This document shows, piece by piece, positions 1-5,364 of a stretch of 14,527 nt of DNA. Source of the DNA: Thermoplasmata archaeon (GTDB lineage: Archaea; Thermoplasmatota; Thermoplasmata; Thermoplasmatales; Thermoplasmataceae); assembly GCA_021811525.1 (NCBI GenBank), contig JAJZOK010000011.1, forward strand, positions 1 to 14,527, in the 5' to 3' direction. Numbering within the stretch: position 1 is the first letter of the stretch; every line of letters starts with the position of its first letter. A program made the position numbers and the translations under genes. A model generated the notes under the pieces. That model was not told the DNA's origin. It did not search any database and was given only the letters and a program-made list of their open reading frames with translations.

Positions 1-1
1 A

Positions 2-163
2 GTGAGATCCAATGATGATCTCCCCTCTGGTGTCCTTTTCACCACTTTCCATTACCATGACCTTCCCACAAACGTGTTGACTCCGCCCACATTCGATCCG
101 CCTACGAAGACGCCTGCTTACAAGGATACCAGAGTGAGAGTTTTCAGCCTTAAAGAAAGGTGA
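2..163 (+). CDS. Molybdopterin oxidoreductase (formate dehydrogenase alpha type), C-terminal end
   Basis: An open frame enters from the left edge and runs 53 codons to a TGA at 161-163. The peptide contains the stretches LPSGVLFTTFHYHDLPTNVLT and, 6 residues further on, PPTKTPAYKDTRVRV. This pattern (small residue-Gly, aromatic and His cluster, Asn-x-Leu-Thr, then a Lys-x-Pro-x-Tyr-Lys ending) is characteristic of the molybdopterin-dinucleotide-binding C-terminal domain of the DMSO reductase superfamily, particularly the catalytic subunits of formate dehydrogenases and related enzymes. Such enzymes hold Mo or W in a bis-pterin cofactor and move electrons from formate or similar substrates. 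Only the end of the cofactor-binding barrel is in view, so substrate and iron-sulfur content cannot be judged. Membership of the superfamily is fairly sure; formate as substrate is inference. Confidence 0.8.
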   Translation: MRSNDDLPSGVLFTTFHYHDLPTNVLTPPTFDPPTKTPAYKDTRVRVFSLKER

Positions 164-173
164 AAACAAAGAT

Positions 174-231
174 GGAGGCTTGGACCTGAGACCGACGGAA
201 AGGCACCAGGCCTCCTCTGCTTCTTTCTGCT
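174..231 (+). terminator. Strong hairpin with pyrimidine tail after the molybdoenzyme gene
   Basis: Arms GGAGGCTTGG (174-183) and CCAGGCCTCC (206-215) pair over 10 positions with one G-U pair. A further CCU/AGG pairing (185-187 with 201-203) sits inside. The downstream tract 216-231 is almost all pyrimidine. It begins 11 bases after the molybdoenzyme stop and ends just before the TATA box of the next gene, so a terminator or mRNA 3' end structure is the simplest reading. The loop is purine-rich and fairly large, so a small structured RNA is not excluded. Confidence 0.45.
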
Positions 232-242
232 ATTTCATGCTT

Positions 243-252
243 GTTTAATATA
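243..252 (+). promoter_or_regulatory. TATA box for the GNAT gene
   Basis: The sequence TTTAATATAC is centred about 27 bases before the ATG at 274. That spacing would place the transcription start at or next to the start codon, as in leaderless archaeal mRNAs. It overlaps the possible upstream TTG start at 241, which argues against that longer start. Confidence 0.5.
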
Positions 253-273
253 CTAAAATGTCTCATGAATGCA

Positions 274-747
274 ATGGTAAAACTTGTTCCCATTACCGAA
301 GAAGAATTAAATGCATTCTTGGAAGCATCTGTCAAAAACTATGCCAAAGAGAAGGTAAAATCTGGAAACTGGCCTGAAGAGGGATCGCTTGAAAGGTCCA
401 GGGGAGAATTCAAAAGCCTGCTCCCGGATGGCAAGGATTCTAAGGATAATTACATCTACAAAATAGTAGATAGCAAAACAACTGAGCCGGTTGGTACAAT
501 ATGGGTAGCTATACGTGTAGAGGACGACCTGCCAGGTGCATTCATCTACGATATTACTGTGGACGAAAAATTCAGGGGAAAGGGGTATGGGAAAGGAGCC
601 ATGAAAGAGCTTGAAAAAGTTGTAAAGAGCCTCGGTTACCACAGAATATCTCTGCATGTCTTCGGCCACAACAAAGTCGCCTTTTCGTTATACCAGAGCC
701 TGGATTACCAAGTCACAAACCTATTGATGTCAAAAACCATAAAGTGA
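274..747 (+). CDS. GNAT family N-acetyltransferase
   Basis: A protein of 157 residues with the GNAT fold, expected to move an acetyl group from acetyl-CoA to an amine on a small molecule or protein in the cytosol. The acetyl-CoA loop is visible as RGKGYGKGAM at about residues 101-110, following a strand with IYDITVDEKF. The C-terminal part HVFGHNKVAFSLYQSLDY (about 128-145) has the conserved Asn and Tyr of motif B. The N-terminal half, with a Trp-Pro-Glu-Glu patch and an LLPDG segment, resembles YycN-type GNATs, so the length is complete for a single-domain member. The frame stays open back to a TTG at 241, but the ATG at 274 is preferred because a TATA box covers the upstream codons and the start at 274 begins the first beta strand. 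It stands alone between two terminator-like hairpins. The substrate cannot be told. Confidence 0.85.
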   Translation: MVKLVPITEEELNAFLEASVKNYAKEKVKSGNWPEEGSLERSRGEFKSLLPDGKDSKDNYIYKIVDSKTTEPVGTIWVAIRVEDDLPGAFIYDITVDEKFRGKGYGKGAMKELEKVVKSLGYHRISLHVFGHNKVAFSLYQSLDYQVTNLLMSKTIK

Positions 748-750
748 CGT

Positions 751-785
751 GCCTGTCCATTGTAATTACAGGCAGAAATTTTTTT
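751..785 (+). terminator. Hairpin plus T-run terminator
   Basis: Arms GCCTGT (751-756) and ACAGGC (768-773) frame an 11-base loop and are followed by seven T residues at 779-785. It starts 3 bases after the GNAT stop codon, so it most likely ends that transcript. Confidence 0.6.
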
Positions 786-877
786 GAAAAGGCCTGAAAA
801 TTTTCTAGTTTAACCAGCAATCTACTTTGTTTTATCCCAAATTAAGGTTCAAGGTTATTAAGCCAAAAAAAATTATT

Positions 878-889
878 ATTCGATCGAAT
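878..889. promoter_or_regulatory. 12-bp perfect palindrome at the start of the VTT gene
   Basis: ATTCGATCGAAT is a perfect palindrome lying one base before the GTG start codon at 891. It directly follows an A/T-rich TATA-like stretch (864-877). A site between TATA box and transcript start is a typical place for an archaeal repressor operator; this role is inference. Confidence 0.35.
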
Positions 890-890
890 C

Positions 891-1526
891 GTGTTTGGCA
901 TACCTGACGCTGCATTGATTTCCCTAGGATACCTGGGGATATTCGCGCTGAGTTTAGGGACCAACCTTATTGTCTTTATTCCTGTGCCCTACCTTCTACT
1001 TATTCTATTTGCAGCACTAAGCGGCCAGTTTGATGCTGCCCTACTTGTGCTATCCAGCGCAACGGGCGCTGCAATTGGCAAAATGATAGTTTTCCAGTCT
1101 TTCTACACTGGTTCAAGGGTGATCAAGGAGAGTGCGAGAAAGAACCTGGCTGCATTCCACACATTTATTGCCAGATATGCCTGGGTAGTGGTGTTCCTTG
1201 CTGCCGCCACCCCCATTCCTGATGACATAGTTTACGTACCTCTAGGGCTCGGTCGTTACAACAGGCTGAAATTCTTCATTGCGTTATTGGCTGGAAAGAC
1301 CGCCATAACATTGATGGTAGTTTATGGTGCATTTTTCCTGACTAACACCGTATTCGGTGATTTTTTGCTTGGGAGGGACCAGGCAAGCATTGCCGAACTG
1401 GTAATTGCCGGAGTAGTATTTGCAGCCATTGCAATCGTAATCACCATTTTGATTTCCCGTATAGACTGGGTTAGGTGGGGCGAAAAGCACTTTTCCAAAA
1501 AGCCTGCCTCAAAAGAAAAGAGCTAA
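891..1526 (+). CDS. VTT/DedA-like (SNARE-associated) integral membrane protein
   Basis: A 211-residue membrane protein with hydrophobic segments at about 12-45, 48-62, 97-108, 126-150 and 168-190 and a basic C-terminal tail. The stretch ATPIPDDIVYVPLG followed by an Arg-Tyr-Asn loop and ALLAGKT (about 106-137) matches the VTT domain core of DedA/YqaA-type proteins, where a Pro-rich re-entrant segment sits before the last helices. The broader family includes lipid scramblases and flippases of undecaprenyl-type carriers; which lipid this archaeal member handles, if any, is unknown. The GTG at 891 is the first usable start. Immediately upstream are an A/T-rich TATA-like stretch and a 12-bp palindrome, with no Shine-Dalgarno site, so the mRNA may be leaderless. 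Its stop lies 10 bases from the convergent hydrolase stop. Confidence 0.75.
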   Translation: MFGIPDAALISLGYLGIFALSLGTNLIVFIPVPYLLLILFAALSGQFDAALLVLSSATGAAIGKMIVFQSFYTGSRVIKESARKNLAAFHTFIARYAWVVVFLAAATPIPDDIVYVPLGLGRYNRLKFFIALLAGKTAITLMVVYGAFFLTNTVFGDFLLGRDQASIAELVIAGVVFAAIAIVITILISRIDWVRWGEKHFSKKPASKEKS

Positions 1527-1536
1527 TCCTCCAGAA

Positions 1537-2505
1537 TCAGGCACCATTTCCAAGCAGGAATTCAAGATTTTTCTCGAGCATTCCTTCAAAACCTTCCGGG
1601 TATTCATGAGCTATTCCTGGTATTACATCAAGCCTGCAATCAGTGCCGTTGCCCCTGAGCATTTCAAATAGCTTTTTCGTGCCGCTGATGCACTCAGTGT
1701 CGTTTTCACCGACCAGCAAGTAAGCTTTTCCACGCCTTGAGGCAAATTCTTGCACACTACGCTCCAAATCAAGAGGATTTGCCAGATATGGCCCCATTAG
1801 AACAAATCTCTTCACTGGTATTACCTGATCTAGGCATATTTTAGCGGCAAGCGCGCCTCCCATTGAAAATCCTGTGATAATGAAGTGCTTTTCGTCTATT
1901 CTGAATTTAAGTTTTAAATTTTCATAGTGTGCACGTATTTCTGGAATGGCCGTGGAGAAGTCGGTCCAGACAAAAGCATTGGGCATTGATGCCTGGCTTG
2001 ACTGAGGGGCAACTACTGTCCATCCTTTTCCAGTCATGAATTTCCATTGTTCAATGGCGTCCTCTGCGGACTGGTTGTTTCCATGGAGGGCAATAAGCAA
2101 AGGAGTATGTCCGCCTTTACTGGACTTTTCACTTGATGGCTCAAGAATTATCAATTCAGGTTTCAGGTTTTTCTTCCCTTCAATTGATAGTTCCAGATTC
2201 TTCTTAGAAAAGGCCATGAATCTTGCATTATCGTGGAGATTCGCTAGATCAGGATCACTCTCCAGCTGTTTTGGATCTGTCCAGAATCCCTTTCCTGCTG
2301 CTTCTTCCATAATATCCAATGCTCCGGCTGAATCTCCCATAATATTTTTTATGCAGTAGGCGTAATTGTAAAGCGAGCCTGCCTTCCCTGGAAACTTCCC
2401 CATCATCTCCGAGACCGCTTGAAAAGCCGCTGAATAATCCTTATTGCTGTAGGATTCAAACATCCTTTTTTCCAATTTTTGATATTCTGATGAAATGCGT
2501 ACCAC
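1537..2505 (-). CDS. Alpha/beta hydrolase with N-terminal TPR-like region
   Basis: A 322-residue protein with two parts. Residues about 1-105 are helical with a TPR-like pattern (paired Ala/Tyr positions, then EEAAGKGF and ESDPDLANL), as in the end-of-array TPR segments that end in a short D-x-D-L-x-x-L helix. Residues about 115-322 form an alpha/beta hydrolase of the phospholipase/carboxylesterase type. It shows an oxyanion stretch LHGNN (140-144), nucleophile elbow GFSMGG with Ser214, acid Asp269 in GENDTE and His300 in GIAHEYP, so the catalytic triad is intact. No signal peptide is seen, so a cytosolic esterase or peptide hydrolase is likely; the substrate is unknown. The start is GTG at 2505, with a TATA box about 32 bases upstream; an ATG at codon 15 is an alternative. 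The gene is separate from the sulfur operon behind it. Confidence 0.82.
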   Translation of the reverse strand: MVRISSEYQKLEKRMFESYSNKDYSAAFQAVSEMMGKFPGKAGSLYNYAYCIKNIMGDSAGALDIMEEAAGKGFWTDPKQLESDPDLANLHDNARFMAFSKKNLELSIEGKKNLKPELIILEPSSEKSSKGGHTPLLIALHGNNQSAEDAIEQWKFMTGKGWTVVAPQSSQASMPNAFVWTDFSTAIPEIRAHYENLKLKFRIDEKHFIITGFSMGGALAAKICLDQVIPVKRFVLMGPYLANPLDLERSVQEFASRRGKAYLLVGENDTECISGTKKLFEMLRGNGTDCRLDVIPGIAHEYPEGFEGMLEKNLEFLLGNGA

Positions 2506-2521
2506 CCTAATTGCTGTAAGA

Positions 2522-2551
2522 GCTGGGCAATTTTAAATATGACTGCCCGGC
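2522..2551 (-). promoter_or_regulatory. Inverted repeat flanking the TATA box of the hydrolase gene
   Basis: Arms GCTGGGCA (2522-2529) and TGCCCGGC (2544-2551) are complementary over 8 positions with one G-T pair. Between them lies TTTTAAATAT, read on the minus strand as a TATA box (2531-2541) about 32 bases before the GTG start at 2505. A symmetric site around a TATA box suggests a dimeric regulator that could block TBP. It could instead be a terminator hairpin for the sulfur operon upstream. Confidence 0.4.
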
Positions 2552-2614
2552 TATTTACAGAAAATCAACTCATAATGTAAAAATAAATATATAGGGAATG
2601 AAAATGCCAAGTGC

Positions 2615-3094
2615 TTATTTCTGGGGCCCTATTCTCCGCATTATCTGGCCCATGCCTTTCATCAATGCCATCATAACCGACATGGAAAGCATGATATCCT
2701 CATCGCCCATGAGATTCCTCAGCTTTAGGGGGGAATACTTCTTGGGATCCTCAATTGCATCGTGAATATTGTCAGTGATATTCTCCATGTTGAACATCAG
2801 GCCCTTTATCATATCTGAGTTTTTCTCTGAGCCCATTGCACCCATTACAGATATTAGGACATTGAGGGTCTTCATCATAGATAGTGTAAATTCCTTTGAA
2901 GAGAAGAATTTCCCCAGAAAATCTACATCTGTTGGAAGATAGTCATTGATGAGGCCGGTCATAAGATCGAGAATTCCCGCTGCTTTAAGCTTGTCAACCG
3001 CACCCATCAGGGACTTGATCACATCTGCGTTGTCCACTACCTTTACCAGGAGCTCCTCCATCTCATCTTTTTCCAAAACATCTGGCCTTTCCAA
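2615..3094 (-). CDS. DUF1641 family protein
   Basis: A 159-residue, mostly helical, Met-rich protein without clear membrane spans. The central and C-terminal parts (amphipathic helices, the phrase NLMGDEDIMLSMSVMMALMKGMG near residues 127-149) match the DUF1641 family, whose members are repeatedly found beside SQR-like flavoproteins in archaea and bacteria. The biochemical role is not established; an accessory or assembly partner of the flavoprotein is the usual guess. The start is TTG at 3094, directly after the TAA of the flavoprotein gene. It is supported by a GGGGTGAT Shine-Dalgarno match five bases or so upstream, lying within the last codons of the preceding gene, which points to translational coupling. 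It is the last gene of the four-gene operon; T-rich sequence follows the stop on this strand. Confidence 0.8.
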   Translation of the reverse strand: MERPDVLEKDEMEELLVKVVDNADVIKSLMGAVDKLKAAGILDLMTGLINDYLPTDVDFLGKFFSSKEFTLSMMKTLNVLISVMGAMGSEKNSDMIKGLMFNMENITDNIHDAIEDPKKYSPLKLRNLMGDEDIMLSMSVMMALMKGMGQIMRRIGPQK

Positions 3095-4231
3095 TTACAT
3101 CACCCCTCTAAGCATTCCACTGAAATATGTGTCAGCAGACGTCCATTTCAGGATATAGTCCAGCTTACTCTGGAACAAAGCCCTTGGGGGCCTTGTGTAC
3201 GAGAAGTACAGAGTAAATGCCTTTTCATCCCCTGTTACTGTAGTACAGGCAACCGAGCCGTCGTATAGCTCTTCGGCAACAAAGCCGGATATTTCTGACG
3301 CAATGCGGCCAGCCAAATATTCAGCCTGGAAGTGTGCTGTTGCTCCGGCTTTGGATATTGGGAGATCTGTTGCATCACCAATAACAAAAACATTGTCGTA
3401 GTTTCCATAATTAAGGTGGTGCCTGTCCACCATTATGTATCCCTGATCATCTGCCAGGCCGGATTCAGTTATGACTTTCTGCCCCTTGTGGGGTGGCACA
3501 AGTATAAGGAGATCGTATCCTAGATCCTCACCCTCTAGCGATGTTACTGTCTTTTTCTCTCCATTTATGGACTCAAGGTTGAACAGTGTATGGTAAATTA
3601 TTCCTTTTTCGTCGAACAGCTTCTGCACATAGTTGGAAACGTTCTCCATGGTAAAGACCCTGTTCAGGGGGAATGCGTAATGGATTTCGGTCTTGTCCCG
3701 TATTCCCCTTCTTCTCAGATATCTGTCAAGCTGGAAAGTGAATTCATATGGTGCGGGTGGGCACTGGTATGGTATGCTTGACGGCCCGATCACGATCTTG
3801 CCGCCCTTGAACTCTGACAATTTTCTCTTGAGTTCAAGAGATGCCTCCAGTGTGTAGAAGTGGCTTGCTTCACTTTCAAACCCCGGGAACTCTTCAGGAA
3901 CAAGCCTGTCGCCAGTTGCAATTATGAGGTAGTCGTAAGTGTAGTTCTTCCCAGAAAACGTTGACACATTCCTGTTCTCCACGTCGATTCCAGCAACTGT
4001 ATCCCTTGCATAATTGATCCCGTAATTGAAAAGGAATTGGGGAGACTTCACGCTTTCCCGGTAATCCTTTATCCCAAGCGGGATGTGTATTCCATCCGGT
4101 TTGAAATAATGGTACTTGGAGTTGCCAATTACGGTTATTTCTGCATCTTCCCTGTTAGTGAGGAACCTGAGCTTGTTGGCCATTATTGTGCCAGAAGCCC
4201 CATCCCCCAGAATCAGTATATTCACTACCAT
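3095..4231 (-). CDS. Sulfide:quinone oxidoreductase-like FAD flavoprotein
   Basis: A 378-residue protein of the two-dinucleotide-binding-domain flavoprotein family. Residues 9-14 (GDGASG) form the FAD-binding glycine motif. The second FAD contact is IATGDRL at 104-110 and the third is VFVIGDATDLP at 281-291, followed by KAGATAHFQAE as in SQR. Cys157 in PYQCPPAPYE and Cys329 in SVACTTVTG correspond to the two redox cysteines that SQRs need to bind sulfur at the flavin; the third, non-essential SQR cysteine is not seen. The C-terminal 30 residues are amphipathic with aromatic and basic residues, fitting a monotopic membrane anchor. The expected reaction is oxidation of sulfide to sulfane sulfur with electrons passed to membrane quinone. 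The start ATG follows TGAGG of the preceding gene. A related flavoprotein with another sulfur donor is possible. Confidence 0.82.
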   Translation of the reverse strand: MVVNILILGDGASGTIMANKLRFLTNREDAEITVIGNSKYHYFKPDGIHIPLGIKDYRESVKSPQFLFNYGINYARDTVAGIDVENRNVSTFSGKNYTYDYLIIATGDRLVPEEFPGFESEASHFYTLEASLELKRKLSEFKGGKIVIGPSSIPYQCPPAPYEFTFQLDRYLRRRGIRDKTEIHYAFPLNRVFTMENVSNYVQKLFDEKGIIYHTLFNLESINGEKKTVTSLEGEDLGYDLLILVPPHKGQKVITESGLADDQGYIMVDRHHLNYGNYDNVFVIGDATDLPISKAGATAHFQAEYLAGRIASEISGFVAEELYDGSVACTTVTGDEKAFTLYFSYTRPPRALFQSKLDYILKWTSADTYFSGMLRGVM

Positions 4232-4240
4232 AAGAAGGCC

Positions 4241-4483
4241 TCATTTAGTCTTCTTCATCACTATCTCGTAGTATCCTTCCCTGTCGAACACTCCGATAAG
4301 CTCATTGCCGGATTTGTTAATCCAGGCTGCCGCATCCTTTTTTGTTCCTGTATCAGTTGAGTACAGTGAAATGATGTCATTGGTCTTCGCTGACTTGTAT
4401 GCCTTTATGAGTTCCATGAGCGGCCCTGGGCAGAAAGTGCCCCTGGCATCCACCACTTTTGTTGCTGTTAACTGTTTTTCCAT
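4241..4483 (-). CDS. tusA: TusA/SirA-family sulfur carrier
   Basis: An 80-residue protein with the diagnostic TusA motif [12 protein letters not shown] near its N-terminus. The Cys of CPGP is the residue that carries persulfide sulfur in this family, and the remaining beta-alpha-beta-alpha-beta length is typical. The open frame extends three codons further to a GTG at 4492. However, that GTG lies inside GAGGTGA, a near-perfect Shine-Dalgarno site placed five bases before the ATG at 4483, so the ATG is the better start. It lies 10 bases after the DsrE-like gene and 9 bases before the flavoprotein gene. In this setting it most likely takes sulfur from or to the DsrE-like protein, as shown for thiosulfate transfer by TusA/DsrE pairs in Sulfolobales. 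A role in tRNA thiolation is less likely here. Confidence 0.88.
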   Translation of the reverse strand: MEKQLTATKVVDARGTFCPGPLMELIKAYKSAKTNDIISLYSTDTGTKKDAAAWINKSGNELIGVFDREGYYEIVMKKTK

Positions 4484-4493
4484 ATTTTTCACC

Positions 4494-4904
4494 TCATATG
4501 AAAAGGGTCATGGAGTCCTTTGACATGGAAACGAATTCGTTCACTCCGATGATGTCATCCACTATTGGGTCCATGTCCTCTTTCTTCATGTTGAGCATAT
4601 CTGCAAACATTGCACAGCCGTAGACCTTTATGTTTCCAACTTCCTTCGCATTGTTGAGCATTGTTATCCAGTCTGGTATGTTTTTCTGTTTCATGAGTGC
4701 AAATACCTGTTCCTTCATTTTCTGGCCGTCAAAACTAAGTTCCGGCGCTGGCTTTCCTGTTTTCAGGACTTTTGTGAGCCCCCAGAAAGTCACAAAAATA
4801 CTCACGTCCATATCGTTGGCAACTGCCCCGGATGCAATGATCGAGGCGGCCATTAGCTTGTCTTCAGTGCCTGAAAAAACCACAAGTGACATTTTATCAG
4901 CCAT
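4494..4904 (-). CDS. DsrE/DsrF-like (DsrE2-type) sulfurtransferase
   Basis: A 136-residue protein of the DsrE/DsrF/DrsH-like family. The N-terminal strand [14 protein letters not shown] and the helix with [19 protein letters not shown] (residues about 24-42) are typical of this peroxiredoxin-like fold. Cys97 in [10 protein letters not shown] occupies the conserved position of the sulfur-binding cysteine in this family, and it is the only Cys in the protein. Together with the adjacent TusA it should form a persulfide or thiosulfate relay. It is the promoter-proximal gene of a four-gene minus-strand operon. A TATA box lies about 31 bases before its ATG and only a weak GTGG precedes the start, so the leader is very short. 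Family assignment is firm; the direction of sulfur flow is not visible. Confidence 0.82.
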   Translation of the reverse strand: MADKMSLVVFSGTEDKLMAASIIASGAVANDMDVSIFVTFWGLTKVLKTGKPAPELSFDGQKMKEQVFALMKQKNIPDWITMLNNAKEVGNIKVYGCAMFADMLNMKKEDMDPIVDDIIGVNEFVSMSKDSMTLFI

Positions 4905-4930
4905 AACACCACTTTGTTTCTATCCTTAGA

Positions 4931-4940
4931 TAATTATTGA
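4931..4940 (-). promoter_or_regulatory. TATA box for the sulfur operon
   Basis: On the minus strand the sequence TCAATAATTA lies about 31 bases before the DsrE-like ATG at 4904. It is the only good TATA candidate ahead of the four-gene cassette, since the genes inside have gaps of 10 bases or less. Confidence 0.45.
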
Positions 4941-5020
4941 ACCAAGCGCCTTATCAGTAAAGAGCCAGAATCTTAAGTATCACTATGAGAAATTCAAATA
5001 TCTCTCATTAAAGCTCCAAA

Positions 5021-5230
5021 ATGGCTATTTCTTGTAATGATCCGGATATCATATTGCACAGGCCGATTCCTTTGAATTTAAGAAACCCACTGGCAGTCAA
5101 GCATTGTGCAGTCTGTGGACAATAACCAAACCAAACACCTTTAGAGCTCTTATGCCTTTTTTTCAAGAAAGCCAAACTTAGACCAAAATCCCCCTGTTCA
5201 GGCATTTCGGGAATTGCGAATGATCATTGA
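5021..5230 (+). pseudogene. Possible zinc-knuckle micro-protein, interrupted by a stop
   Basis: An ATG at 5021 opens a 34-codon frame ending in KHCAVCGQ and a TAA at 5123-5125. The same frame then stays open for another 34 codons (PNQTPLELLCLFFKKAK onward) to a TGA at 5228-5230. The C-x-x-C-G knuckle and the protein-like continuation suggest either a 34-residue protein or a 68-residue zinc-binding protein broken by a nonsense change. A weak TATA-like stretch lies about 22 bases before the ATG. A minus-strand 65-codon frame covers the same bases, so chance cannot be excluded. This is the only gene-like content of the 460-base spacer 4905-5364. Confidence 0.25.
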
Positions 5231-5336
5231 TAGTTCCTTGAAAATGGCATGATATAAATTCAACCACGGCAGATATTACCAGGAACCAATGGTTGCTTAA
5301 TGTGAAATATGTTAGTTTTAACACTAAATAACTCTC

Positions 5337-5345
5337 TTAAAATTA
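5337..5345 (+). promoter_or_regulatory. TATA box for the 596-residue surface protein
   Basis: TTAAAATTA is centred about 24 bases before the TTG at 5365. This spacing suits a transcript beginning at or next to the start codon, and it supports the unusual TTG. Confidence 0.4.
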
Positions 5346-5364
5346 GTTTTTGAAGTGAGTTGCT

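Noticed and set aside
241..273. Longer TTG start for the acetyltransferase
   Set aside because: The extra codons overlap the likely TATA box, and the added residues are not part of the GNAT fold.
307..669. 120-codon minus-strand frame
   Set aside because: Entirely antisense to the acetyltransferase, whose motifs are clear; no family features.
4037..4360. 107-codon plus-strand frame
   Set aside because: It runs opposite the flavoprotein and TusA genes and shows no domain of its own.
4484..4492. GTG start three codons upstream for TusA
   Set aside because: The GTG is part of the GAGGTGA ribosome site that serves the ATG at 4483.
5008..5205. 65-codon minus-strand frame in the divergent spacer, with a CPQTAQC stretch
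   Set aside because: It lies wholly opposite the plus-strand CxxC frame, which has a better knuckle motif and a possible TATA box. The minus frame has no ribosome site or recognisable domain.
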